Positions 46,111-57,060 are shown, counted from the first letter of the stretch. The stretch is 64,000 nt of DNA from Paenibacillus sp. Root444D2 (GCF_001426375.1 NZ_LMEO01000005.1:1-64000); one strand, 5' to 3'. The notes: generated by a model not told the origin, from the sequence alone. Made by a program: numbers and translations.

Positions 46111-46884
46111 CTAGCTCCACCCGATTCCTTCCTCTGTTTCTGGCATCCCTGGCAGAATGAGTCCGCCATCGACGCGAATGGTCGTTCCCGTTATATAGGA
46201 CGCCTCTTCTGAGGTAAGCCATACAGCGGCCTTTCCTATATCTTCTGGTGTACCGGGACGTTCTAGAGGAATTCGCTGACCGAACTTGCGATAATAGTCA
46301 CTTCGATTGTCATTTGTTTGAATCGCCCCTGGAGCAATGCAGTTCACGCGGATCCCATATGGCGCCAAATCCAGTGCAATTGAAGCTGTTACTCGAGTCA
46401 GCGCCGCCTTGACACCGCCGTATACAGCATCTCCCGGATAAGCCCTCTCTCCCCGAGTTGAGGTGATATTGAGTATACTTCCACGGACTCCCTGTTCGAT
46501 CATGTGTTTGGACACCGCCTGCATAAGCAGTAATGGAGCACGTAAATCGAGGTGGAGTAATCGATTGATTTTTTCTAGCTCCATATTGGCCGCATTCTGA
46601 AAAATCGTAACACCGGCATTATTAACGAGAACGTCGATATGACCCAGCGTTCGAATGGCTTCCTTCGCTAATTTAAGAGGTTCCTCCTCCTCCTCTAAGT
46701 TCCCTTCAAATACAACGCATTGGCGGTTTAGTTGGTTTTCAATCTCCCTTGCCGTGAGATGAGCGTTATCTGCATCCTTCCAATGACTGATCGCGAGATC
46801 ATAACCCCTGGCTGCCATGGCCAGCGCAATGCCGCGACCGATTCCACGACTTCCCCCTGTAACGAGTGCTGTTTTCCCGCTCAT
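46111..46884 (-). CDS. Short-chain dehydrogenase/reductase (sugar-type)
   Basis: 257 aa. Cofactor motif VTGGSRGIGRGIALA, NNAGVTIF, catalytic Ser in LNITSTRGERAYPG, YGGVKAA (YxxxK), and a C-terminus VDGGLILPGMPETEEGIGWS. Enzymes of this kind oxidise or reduce sugar-derived ketones. Within the operon it follows the epimerase-like gene by 50 bp and precedes the ManD-like dehydratase, consistent with a step in sugar acid metabolism. Confidence 0.92.
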   Translation of the reverse strand: MSGKTALVTGGSRGIGRGIALAMAARGYDLAISHWKDADNAHLTAREIENQLNRQCVVFEGNLEEEEEPLKLAKEAIRTLGHIDVLVNNAGVTIFQNAANMELEKINRLLHLDLRAPLLLMQAVSKHMIEQGVRGSILNITSTRGERAYPGDAVYGGVKAALTRVTASIALDLAPYGIRVNCIAPGAIQTNDNRSDYYRKFGQRIPLERPGTPEDIGKAAVWLTSEEASYITGTTIRVDGGLILPGMPETEEGIGWS

Positions 46885-46934
46885 CTGCCCGTCCTTCCTT
46901 CCATATCGTGCTCGAAAAAATCAAACTGCCTTAC

Positions 46935-47780
46935 CTAACGAATCATTTGACCCGAAAGCGCGGCAATCTCCATAAATACCTCCGGCGAGATCACATGAGC
47001 GTCCCCCCAAAGCGCGATGAATCCAGGGGAAAAATCAACGGATTCACGCATCCCCACACCGGACTTATGCGTCAATTCCCATTGCAAGCCTGGAAGAAAA
47101 GGTCCACTTAAGCGTGAGTAAAACGGTTGTTCCGGCGTATAAGCCCAGGTTATATCCCCATCTTTGAAATCTAAAGGAGAACTAGGCTCGCAGGAAAACG
47201 TATGTGTCATTGGCAATTTCAGCCGATAGTCTGGTCCGAGAGGATTTCCGTTTAATGCTACGAAATTATGGCAGTATTCATGCGTCACAATTGTTTTTTC
47301 ACCCAAATTGACTAACTCGTACGCAATGGAAAGCAAGCTATCTTTCACAGATAAGGTTTTAACGAGTTTCGCCGCGTATCCATTGCATCGGTGTGCGTGA
47401 ACGGTGAACGTCACTTTAGAATCGTCTGCCTTTGTTTCTATGAAGAACGGTTCAACCATGTACGGACGGGAGAATTTATAGCTCGCTTCATCCGGACGGG
47501 TCAAGAGACCGACACCCAGCTTCGGGAACTGCCTTCCTGGAAGCGCTTCCTCGTAACCAATTGGCTGAAAAATGCCAAATTCATTGCACAGTCCAGAACC
47601 ACCCGTTCCATCACCTGGCGTCAACGATTCATCCGTACAAAAAGTGTGACGGTTATGCAACGTAATGCTAGAGACCCAACCGGTCCAATCAAATCTCGAA
47701 CCGTTGTATTTGATACCTGGCTTTTGAACTGTGACCTCCAGACTATGGGAGCGCAGCACGATCGGTGCAACTTCTACCAT
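46935..47780 (-). CDS. Aldose epimerase-like protein
   Basis: About 281 aa, galactose mutarotase-like beta-sandwich fold: N-terminus EVTVQKPGIKYNGSRFDWTG, then CNEFGIFQPIGYEEALPG, EYCHNFVALNGNPLG (catalytic His region) and SPEVFMEIAAL. Start: ATG at 47780 overlaps the stop of the GH32 gene (ATGGTAG), a coupled start; an in-frame ATG at 47825 has GGAGG with no spacing. It would interconvert anomers or epimers of the sugar released by its operon partner. Confidence 0.75.
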   Translation of the reverse strand: MVEVAPIVLRSHSLEVTVQKPGIKYNGSRFDWTGWVSSITLHNRHTFCTDESLTPGDGTGGSGLCNEFGIFQPIGYEEALPGRQFPKLGVGLLTRPDEASYKFSRPYMVEPFFIETKADDSKVTFTVHAHRCNGYAAKLVKTLSVKDSLLSIAYELVNLGEKTIVTHEYCHNFVALNGNPLGPDYRLKLPMTHTFSCEPSSPLDFKDGDITWAYTPEQPFYSRLSGPFLPGLQWELTHKSGVGMRESVDFSPGFIALWGDAHVISPEVFMEIAALSGQMIR

Positions 47781-49261
47781 ATCGCGTTTAATTTCCAGAT
47801 CGCCAAGGATTCGAACTGGATGCATCCTCCCTCGGCAAAAACGCTGATTCCTAAGCTTTGCGGATCTGGGTAAATACGGAAGGAAGCCGTCGTTTGACCG
47901 TCATTCGCGAATAGCTCCATAGAGGAACGATCCAGGAATATTTGCAGCTTCAGTTTTCCATTCGCCGCTGGCATCAACTGAATAACTCTTATTCCTCCGT
48001 CTACAATACCCGATCTCGTTCGATCCACGATCAGTTCACCGTTCGTCAGACAGCAGGTAACAATAGTCTCTTGTGAGCTGTCTGCAGAACGCCGCAACCG
48101 AAATCCAAAGCGATTGGCACCGCTTTCATTTATATGTATAATCGCAACTATTTCAAGGCAATCTCCCTTGACCTCATCGAGCAGATCCGTTTGCTCAGGA
48201 GACAAGCGGAAGGCACCAAATTGTAGCTCGTTGCTTCGAAGTTGCTGAAGCTCTGGCGCTGGCGTGAATGCAAGCTTTCCATTCCCGTCAAGCGTAACGA
48301 CACGCGGAATGGTCATAGCCCCCGTCCATCCGTAGGCTTGTGTCGGCATCGGATTCCACCACATATCCATCCAACCGAACAGGATAACTCTACCGAGGTC
48401 GTCAATCAAAGTCTGAGGTGCATAAAAGTCAGGACCGAGATCTATATCCCCATCTGAAACTTGTGTAAATCTTCCCGTCTCATAATCCATTTGGCCAATC
48501 ATGTAAATATTGGTGCGGATATCCCGCTCTGTTGGCGACACAGCTGGGGAAGCAAGAAGTACATCCACTCCCTCCAACCGGAAGAAATCCGGGCAGTTCC
48601 AAATTCTCCCTTGTCCATCAAGGCCATTGGCCATTACGCCGACATAAGTCCAAGCCGTCAGATCGGCTGACTTGTATAAGAGTGCATTTGCACGCCCATC
48701 CTTTCCTGAACCGACAGCCATATACCAGACACCCTCATGCATCCATACCTTTGGATCTCGGAAATCCTTTGAACCCTCCTCGGGAAACTTATCGATAACT
48801 GGATTGCCAACATATTTCCGAAAATAAATACCGTCTTCACTGGAGGCGACGCATTGCACTTGCACTTTATCCGGGCCATTCACATTACCGGTATAAATAA
48901 TCGTCATCGTTCCATTGTTATCAACCGCACTGCCTGAGAAACATCCATTTCGTTCGAACTCTTCGGTGGGTGCAAGAGCTATAGGCAAATGCTCCCAATG
49001 AACAAGATCTCGGCTTTTTGCATGCCCCCAATGCTTCAACCCATTTTGAGCACTAAAAGGATGAATTTGATAGAACAAGTGGTATTCCTCACGAAAATAA
49101 ATCATTCCGTTGGGGTCGTTTATCCAGCAGGATGGCGAAATAAAGTGATAGGCCAGACGGTGAGGATCGTTGGATACCCCTACTGCTAGCAAATCGATCG
49201 ATTCCTGCGCTTTTCGGATCGCTTCCAGGTGACGGGTTTCCAAGTGTTCTGATGTAAGCAT
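47774..49261 (-). CDS. GH32 family glycoside hydrolase-like protein with altered acid/base site
   Basis: About 495 aa. N-terminal five-bladed propeller of GH32 (invertase/levanase) with nucleophile motif WINDPNG (Asp near residue 49), FRDP transition-state stabiliser (near 167-170), and C-terminal beta-sandwich with SSMELFANDG. The acid/base motif normally ECP reads WNCPDFF, i.e. Asn (codon AAC) at about residue 222 in place of Glu. Without that Glu fructosidase activity should be greatly reduced unless another residue substitutes. First gene of the operon, with AAGGAGA before the start and a TATAAT box at 49325-49330 upstream. Confidence 0.85.
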   Translation of the reverse strand: MLTSEHLETRHLEAIRKAQESIDLLAVGVSNDPHRLAYHFISPSCWINDPNGMIYFREEYHLFYQIHPFSAQNGLKHWGHAKSRDLVHWEHLPIALAPTEEFERNGCFSGSAVDNNGTMTIIYTGNVNGPDKVQVQCVASSEDGIYFRKYVGNPVIDKFPEEGSKDFRDPKVWMHEGVWYMAVGSGKDGRANALLYKSADLTAWTYVGVMANGLDGQGRIWNCPDFFRLEGVDVLLASPAVSPTERDIRTNIYMIGQMDYETGRFTQVSDGDIDLGPDFYAPQTLIDDLGRVILFGWMDMWWNPMPTQAYGWTGAMTIPRVVTLDGNGKLAFTPAPELQQLRSNELQFGAFRLSPEQTDLLDEVKGDCLEIVAIIHINESGANRFGFRLRRSADSSQETIVTCCLTNGELIVDRTRSGIVDGGIRVIQLMPAANGKLKLQIFLDRSSMELFANDGQTTASFRIYPDPQSLGISVFAEGGCIQFESLAIWKLNAIW

Positions 49262-49427
49262 CATCAATCTCCTTCCTTTTTGAGGGTTTTCGAAAGATTA
49301 TGAAGGATCTTGGCTGTTACTTCCATTATAACCTACATAATCCCAAAATTAATAGTGGTATTTTGTTGTTTATTAATCAAAAATTTGTGGGAATTCGAAC
49401 GATTCACTTCATATACCAGAAGAAAAG

Positions 49428-49460
49428 AAGGCTGCCGTTTTATGCTGTAGGCAGCCTTTT
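49428..49460. terminator. Rho-independent terminator, converging or bidirectional
   Basis: 9-bp stem AAGGCTGCC/GGCAGCCTT; T-rich sequence follows on both strands. On the minus strand it closes the rifampin phosphotransferase gene, which ends at 49523. Confidence 0.7.
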
Positions 49461-49522
49461 CCTGATGACTATAGTTTCCGTTAGTTTTCTTGTCCAAGGC
49501 TCTTACTTGACGTATTCAGCCA

Positions 49523-52117
<2,595 letters not shown>

Positions 52118-52154
52118 TCAATATCTCTCCTATCCATTAAATTGAAAAAAACAT

Positions 52155-52183
52155 TTGACAAGAGTTCATCGGCATGGTAAAAT
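52155..52183 (+). promoter_or_regulatory. Consensus sigma-A promoter pointing right
   Basis: TTGACA (52155-52160), 17-bp spacer, TAAAAT (52178-52183). It transcribes away from rph. A related TTGACA occurs on the minus strand at 52221-52226 and may serve rph itself. Confidence 0.65.
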
Positions 52184-52189
52184 AAAATT

Positions 52190-52303
52190 GTAAGATGAAA
52201 TAATTATGTCCAATTAACTTGTCAAAGTCGTAATCTGATTATATCATCGTGTCTGTTTATATGCAATAAAAAGAACCTGATAAAGCTACTCAGGTTCTTT
52301 TTT
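52190..52303 (+). ncRNA. Candidate small RNA (about 115 nt) divergent from rph
   Basis: Defined by the consensus promoter at 52155-52183 and a strong terminator (AAGAACCTGA/TCAGGTTCTT plus six T, 52271-52303). The interval has no ORF longer than three codons, so the transcript would be non-coding. Unknown target. It might alternatively be a 5' leader or an attenuated transcript of the gene at 52638. It is also possible that the terminator serves something I cannot see. Confidence 0.4.
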
Positions 52304-52637
52304 GATTCCCCGCATCATTAGTCACATCAAAAACCTTAGTTCGAGCGGAACTCCGTCACTGCATAATTCCCTAGCGGTCCTATGCAGCCTATGCAAATCC
52401 TGAAGTTGCATCGACCAACCTTTCAATTATTACTATACATTTCCTCTTCAACTTCTCTTCTCTCGAACCAATTACACCATATATTTACAATATAATTTCA
52501 ATATAAGTTCCATTCTCAATTGCGTTATACTGCCCGTTTACTTCAAAAGGCTGCCGACTACCGACAAAAAATTGGTAGGATATGAGTATATAAACTTGAT
52601 TTTGTGAAAGCCTATCCATAAAGGGGGCAACAGCGCT

Positions 52638-53201
52638 ATGTCGGATGAGCAAAAGGAAGCACTCAAGGAGTTGTCAGACCGTATATCATCAGTAACAAAT
52701 GATTGGTCGACGTACTGGAAAACATACTCAAATATAGATACATGGCAATTTTGGGTAATGATAACATTTTTTATCGTGCCTTTGATTGCCTTAGTATTTA
52801 TGATTGACAGAAAAAAAGCCTTTCGGATTGGCTTTTATGGTCTAGTCGTTCACGTATTTGCTATTTATAGTGACATGTACGGCACAACACAAAAGTTATG
52901 GGAATACCCTTACACATTAACACCTTTTTCACCATCAAGTTTTGGTTTGGACGCTTCTCTAATACCTGTTACTTATATGTTATTGTACCAATGGACGGTT
53001 AATCATCGCAAAAACTACTATTTATATATTGGTTTATTAGCTATAGCTTTCGCATTTGGATTTAAGCCCTTTCTTTCCTCCATTGGATTGTTTCATTTAG
53101 TGAGAGCAAGTTATGGCTACCTTTTCTTATTTTACCTAGCAGGAGGCTTTGTTAGTAAATGGGTGACCGACTTATTCAAACTTGCACAAGAGCGTGCTTA
53201 A
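52638..53201 (+). CDS. CBO0543-like integral membrane protein
   Basis: 187 aa with four to five transmembrane helices from about residue 38 to 175, following a helical cytoplasmic N-terminus. The sequence LWEYPYTLTPF and SLIPVTYMLLYQ match the pattern of CBO0543 family membrane proteins, which are common in Bacillales and of unknown function. AAAGGGGGCAACAGCGCT precedes the ATG. The upstream 330 bp (52304-52637) hold no gene and include its promoter region. Confidence 0.75.
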   Translation: MSDEQKEALKELSDRISSVTNDWSTYWKTYSNIDTWQFWVMITFFIVPLIALVFMIDRKKAFRIGFYGLVVHVFAIYSDMYGTTQKLWEYPYTLTPFSPSSFGLDASLIPVTYMLLYQWTVNHRKNYYLYIGLLAIAFAFGFKPFLSSIGLFHLVRASYGYLFLFYLAGGFVSKWVTDLFKLAQERA

Positions 53202-53225
53202 ACAACCCTTGGACAGACGAAAGAT

Positions 53226-53366
53226 ATGAAGCAATTAAAGGATGCAACAGATGAAATAAAAGAGAAGTTTTATAAAGAAACCACCTCGTTGTCAGAGAAG
53301 TGGCTTTATATGGTCAAGGTATACTTTGAGTTTAGATACAACTATGGTGATCCTTATCATATATAA
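53226..53366 (+). CDS. Short hypothetical ORF (46 aa), doubtful
   Basis: MKQLKDATDEIKEKFYKETT and a C-terminus RYNYGDPYHI; charged N-terminal helix and aromatic C-terminus. No good ribosome binding site, 24 bp after the membrane protein gene, so it could be a translationally coupled small protein or a non-functional remnant. No family recognised. Confidence 0.3.
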   Translation: MKQLKDATDEIKEKFYKETTSLSEKWLYMVKVYFEFRYNYGDPYHI

Positions 53367-53455
53367 AAAGGACTGCTAAAAATTTGCTGATTACTCAGCA
53401 TTAGACTAAGACAGCATAATAAAACAACAGCAGCTTAGAACTTAAAAATAAAGTC

Positions 53456-53872
53456 CTAGACCGCTGTTTCAAGCTCGCCGCACCATTTACCCCAGCCATA
53501 TTTAGCTCCACCCAGTGCTTGAGCATTTGAGATTCCGGAATGTTCGAGATGAAGGTTAACCTTTGCGTCCCCTAAATCCTGCAGCGTCCAGGTGACCGTG
53601 TGCATCTCTCCTCCACTGGCCCGAGTATAGGACAACCGGTTTGGTGCGTCCACGATAAGCACTTCGCCGTCAACAATTCCATCCCACCATTCGGTCGGCT
53701 GAGTACGAAACTGAAAACGATGTCCTACGACGGGCTTAAAATCATTTTCCATCGCTTGACCGGTGTGGATGTTGGCCACCCACTTGCCAAGCTTGCTTGA
53801 ATCGGTTAAGGCGGACCAAAGTTTCTCAATCGATGTCTTGTACTGGAAATCCAAGGTTAATACTAAACTCAT
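53456..53872 (-). CDS. SRPBCC (AHSA1-like) domain protein
   Basis: 138 aa. START/Bet v1-like fold, with the AHSA1 signature WSALTDSSKLGKWVANI near the N-terminus and HTVTWTLQDLGDAKVNLHLEHSG-type strands (split in the reading). These proteins bind hydrophobic ligands or modulate partners; in Bacillales they often are paired with an ArsR-type repressor, as here. ATG at 53872 overlaps the ArsR stop (ATGA), so translation is coupled. Confidence 0.88.
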   Translation of the reverse strand: MSLVLTLDFQYKTSIEKLWSALTDSSKLGKWVANIHTGQAMENDFKPVVGHRFQFRTQPTEWWDGIVDGEVLIVDAPNRLSYTRASGGEMHTVTWTLQDLGDAKVNLHLEHSGISNAQALGGAKYGWGKWCGELETAV

Positions 53873-54198
53873 TCTTCTTCCTCCTCTAATAGTTGGTTCA
53901 AGCGCAACATATTTATACTCCAGAACTTGTCGTAGAAAGCCACCCAATCTTGAATTTCTCTGAGTGGAGAGGCGTTTAGCCTATATCTCGTTTCTCTGCC
54001 GACTTTTCGTTCAAGTACCAGTCCAGCTTCTTTAAGGATTGTCAAATGCTTGGATACCGCTGTACGGCCCATTTGAAACTGTGCCGTTAATTCATGAAGC
54101 GGTATCTCCTCTGCCTCTGCTAACAGACGAATTAGTCGGCGCCTAGTCGGATCTGCAATCGCGTCAAAAACATCCCGCAATTGGTTGTTCTCGCTCAT
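53869..54198 (-). CDS. ArsR-family transcriptional repressor
   Basis: 109 aa. Winged helix with IADPTRRRLIRLLAEAEEIP and LTAQFQMGRTAVSKHLTILK (recognition helix). No Cys metal-binding ELCVCD motif, so it is probably not a metal sensor but a member of the ArsR group that sits with SRPBCC/DoxX genes. The palindromes at 54749-54789 overlapping a strong promoter upstream are its likely operators. ATG at 54198. Confidence 0.92.
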   Translation of the reverse strand: MSENNQLRDVFDAIADPTRRRLIRLLAEAEEIPLHELTAQFQMGRTAVSKHLTILKEAGLVLERKVGRETRYRLNASPLREIQDWVAFYDKFWSINMLRLNQLLEEEEE

Positions 54199-54253
54199 AA
54201 CGCCCCCTCCTACGCTTTTTGTTTACTCCTCAATCAGATACTTTAGTAGAAAT

Positions 54254-54685
54254 CTATTGGTGGTAAAGTTTACGGCTCTTCGGACGTAGCGCCCACGAGG
54301 CGATATTTAGTGCAGCATATGAAAGCGGAAGGATAATATGAAACCCGTAATCACCATAATCGTTAGCAAACGCATGAGATAAAGCCGCACCGGTCATTAA
54401 AAAGAAGATTCCAGCGTGAACCCATTCTTTAAGCCGAGGAAAACCTGGCACGACGAGAGCGATGGCTCCAAGCACTTTCCAAATCCCGAGAATGGTCAAG
54501 ACGTATAATGGGTAACCAAGATTTTTCACTAACTCGATGTTTCCCCCATATTGCATCAGCTGCCCGATACCACTTAACACAATAGCTACTGCGAGTAGAA
54601 TGGTAACTGACCAATAAGCAATCAAATTTCCTCGGGACTGGGTTTCTAGTTTCGCGGTTATTTCCGCATGGATAATTTTACTCAT
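54254..54685 (-). CDS. DoxX family membrane protein
   Basis: 143 aa with four predicted transmembrane helices (about 22-42, 54-76, 84-105, 112-130) and the DoxX patterns YPLYVLTILGIWKVLGAIAL and EWVHAGIFFLMTGAALSHAF. DoxX proteins are associated with thiosulfate/quinone chemistry or oxidative-stress responses; a defined role here is not known. GAGGAGGAAACAAA precedes ATG 54685. First gene of the operon with the ArsR and SRPBCC genes. Confidence 0.88.
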   Translation of the reverse strand: MSKIIHAEITAKLETQSRGNLIAYWSVTILLAVAIVLSGIGQLMQYGGNIELVKNLGYPLYVLTILGIWKVLGAIALVVPGFPRLKEWVHAGIFFLMTGAALSHAFANDYGDYGFHIILPLSYAALNIASWALRPKSRKLYHQ

Positions 54686-54748
54686 TTTGTTTCCTCCTCA
54701 TAATTGTTTCAAGCGAAACTTATTCAGGTTCCAAACATTCCAATTGGA

Positions 54749-54798
54749 CACCATTTGGTGACACTTTGATTATAGGTCACCATTTGGTGTCATGTCAA
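54749..54798 (-). promoter_or_regulatory. Consensus promoter with two identical palindromic operators
   Basis: Minus strand: TTGACA (54793-54798), 18-bp spacer, TATAAT (54769-54774). CACCATTTGGTG occurs twice, at 54778-54789 within the spacer and at 54749-54760 just after the start site, 29 bp apart (about three helical turns). A repressor bound to both would block polymerase; the ArsR protein encoded downstream is the obvious candidate. Confidence 0.85.
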
Positions 54799-54854
54799 GC
54801 GGATTTTGCTTAGAAAATTACAGGGAGCTTATGAGAAGCAATACATGTTCTTGT

Positions 54855-54970
54855 CCTGATTCGGAAACCGAGATATGTACTTGTCACTGGCCTTTGACAA
54901 GAACATATCTCGTTAAAATGAAAAAAGCCGCAACTGAGCGGCTTCTTATCCATATATATTCTTGTCACCC
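54855..54970 (-). repeat. Dispersed palindromic repeat, copy B (includes a terminator)
   Basis: Aligns with 3282-3391. The long inverted repeat is better preserved here: arms CGAGATATGTACTTGTCA and TGACAAGAACATATCTCG around CTGGCCTT, plus the AAGCCGC(AACTGA)GCGGCTT hairpin. Minus-strand T-run after the hairpin makes it the terminator for the membrane protein gene that ends at 55137. Confidence 0.7.
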
Positions 54971-55136
54971 TTGCACAACTGTTCCGGCCGTCCATCGTTT
55001 GGACCTTCAGGCACCGAACGCGCTGAAGCTATTTATGCCATGGTTCTCTTCCTACCCGGTCCTCCATTCACCATACTCTGGCTTTCATCTGATTACTTGG
55101 TAGGGGCTATGAACATCTATGATGGTAACTTTCTGT

Positions 55137-56054
55137 TTACTCAGCTATGTCTCGTATCGCTTGTTTGTTTCTGAACTGACTGAATGCTGCAGAAATACAC
55201 ATCAAAACTCCTGTTGTGACAAAGACACCTACTGGAAAACCCCAACTCCCCCATACGGGGAAAATAAGTGGCATCAACGAGACACCAAATGCAACAGGAA
55301 TAGGTGTTTTAAACAAATTACAAAGAATGAGTGTAATCAAAACATTAACGACACCAACCCAAATGATCGAACCTGCCAACAAATGATAGACTCCGACTGA
55401 AAGAATGGCTGTTATCGTCAATACTGCTAAACGGGGTGGAATCAATTTCCAAGTGAATTTCTCAGCATGAAACACCTCAAAAATCAGGGCAAATACTGGT
55501 GGAACGACTAAAACTTCTAGTCTTGTTGTGAATGCCAGCCCAATCCAAAGAGCTAAAACAATGGTTATGATAACCGTATCCGTTTTCTTTCGAAAATTGT
55601 CCGGACCACCAGGCAACTTTTCTGGATTTCTCAATCTAAAAGCAGCCAACATAATCACAAACGTAAAGACAGCAGTTGTGATTGCAAAAACATAGTCATG
55701 TAGACCTAAAAAGATCGGCAACAATGTTGCAGGAATCGTTGGTCCAAAATTGACGCGAAATATATGCATTAAAATGACAATAATCATAAGACCAAACAAT
55801 ATTTTCGGCAGCGGCATTAGGGACAAATCGTTCAAAGAGGTGCCAATGAATGCACCTAATGTTGGGGAAAGCCACAGATGAACCGGCTTCTTCACCCAAT
55901 GCGGTACAGGAAACACCATAACCCCCATGGCCATACCAGCAATTTCCGGGAAAACAATATCCTTTTGTTGTAGAACAACAGCAGCAACAAGCATGAGAAT
56001 GACTAAAATGTATGCTGACAAAAAACTTCTGGATTTTAGAATATTCCAAATCAT
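55137..56054 (-). CDS. Integral membrane protein of unknown family (about 305 aa)
   Basis: Eight to nine hydrophobic segments spread over the whole length, including AYILVILMLVAAVVLQQ, TTAVFTFVIMLAAF and LITLILCNLFKTPIPVAFG. Between the segments are short charged loops (e.g. RNPEKLPGGPDNFRKKTD). The overall layout resembles HPP-type or other multi-pass proteins but I see no decisive motif. ATG at 56054 has GGAG ten bases upstream; an earlier in-frame start at 56135 lacks a site. Terminated by repeat copy B. Confidence 0.6.
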   Translation of the reverse strand: MIWNILKSRSFLSAYILVILMLVAAVVLQQKDIVFPEIAGMAMGVMVFPVPHWVKKPVHLWLSPTLGAFIGTSLNDLSLMPLPKILFGLMIIVILMHIFRVNFGPTIPATLLPIFLGLHDYVFAITTAVFTFVIMLAAFRLRNPEKLPGGPDNFRKKTDTVIITIVLALWIGLAFTTRLEVLVVPPVFALIFEVFHAEKFTWKLIPPRLAVLTITAILSVGVYHLLAGSIIWVGVVNVLITLILCNLFKTPIPVAFGVSLMPLIFPVWGSWGFPVGVFVTTGVLMCISAAFSQFRNKQAIRDIAE

Positions 56055-56284
56055 TTCAATCGTTCTCCTTTTCGACACAAGGCCACTACATGACGGATCT
56101 GTAATGGTTCCTTTCTCACTGAGATAACAATTCATTCCTAAATATTATCCGTTTAAGAATGCATTTTATACCCTTTGTATAACAACTCATTCTTTCCGAT
56201 ATTAAGTAGACTCCCGACTGTTATCAACTCCTACCAAAGTAATCGAACTCAATAAATTACCGGCCAGTTGTAATGACTCGATTC

Positions 56285-56962
56285 TTAAAATCCTTGAATA
56301 GATTGTGCATAATTCCTCCATCCTTCGGGAATCTCCTTATTATTTTTACAATAAATGGCCTGTAAATAACAGGACAAGTTCGTTACTTTCTTTTCCACAA
56401 GGACCTCGCGGATTTCAGAAGGTTTTGAAGGCACATCATTTTCCCGCACAATCTCGAATTGGTCTAGCGGCAAAAACATTTGCAAACTTTTTTTATAGGA
56501 ACAACGCGTTGGGTAACGAGGTGAGCTTCCCGAATCGTACTTAGACAACTTAACAGTGTCATAGAAGTCACAAAGCAATGAATGTGCATCCAATTGAAAA
56601 ATAGCAAATGCTTCATCTGGTTCTCTTCTTGAATAAATCTCCAGCATTTTTTGACAATCTCTTTGCGTCGGCCAAAAAAATACGTGCTGATCCAGATAAT
56701 TATGAAATTGCTGATGAGTTGTTTTTGCATCCATAACTTGATCTGCAATTCGTAGATGTGCGTTTGCTACAAAAACATTTCCGTGAAAATGAATTTCTCT
56801 CCTAACTATCCGTCTTTCATTTGATAAGTTAGGATCAACTTGATTACATGAATACAAAGCATCAAGGTGTGCAATTGAAGGCAAGTTGCGGACTCTCGTA
56901 AAATGAAATAGTGACTTCCTTTTTGAGCTGTTCGTTATTTTTTTTACAACTGAATCGTTCAT
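56285..56962 (-). CDS. DUF7002 family protein (possible DarT-like fold)
   Basis: 225 aa. Begins with FHFTRVRNLPSIAHLDALYS, which matches the H-F-T-x-x-x-N-L-x-S-I pattern of DUF7002/DarT-type proteins; DarT enzymes ADP-ribosylate DNA in toxin-antitoxin and phage-defence systems. A conserved HFHGNVFVANAHLRIADQVM and a FFWPTQRDCQKMLEIYSRRE block follow. No DarG-like macrodomain antitoxin gene is adjacent. Whether it is enzymatically active cannot be told; the NAD-binding Arg and catalytic Glu were not pinned down. ATG at 56962 with AAAAGGGAGATC upstream. Confidence 0.65.
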   Translation of the reverse strand: MNDSVVKKITNSSKRKSLFHFTRVRNLPSIAHLDALYSCNQVDPNLSNERRIVRREIHFHGNVFVANAHLRIADQVMDAKTTHQQFHNYLDQHVFFWPTQRDCQKMLEIYSRREPDEAFAIFQLDAHSLLCDFYDTVKLSKYDSGSSPRYPTRCSYKKSLQMFLPLDQFEIVRENDVPSKPSEIREVLVEKKVTNLSCYLQAIYCKNNKEIPEGWRNYAQSIQGF

Positions 56963-57060
56963 ACCATGATCTCCCTTTTCCTCTCATTGCAATAAAACGG
57001 AGTTAAATTAAATTATGACCTCTCCCCTGAGTCTTTTATAAGTAAGACCAATGTAGAAAT

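Noticed and set aside
47780..47825. Earlier start of the epimerase-like gene at 47825
   Set aside because: GGAGG lies directly against that ATG with no spacing, while ATG 47780 overlaps the GH32 stop in the usual coupled manner; kept as an alternative only.
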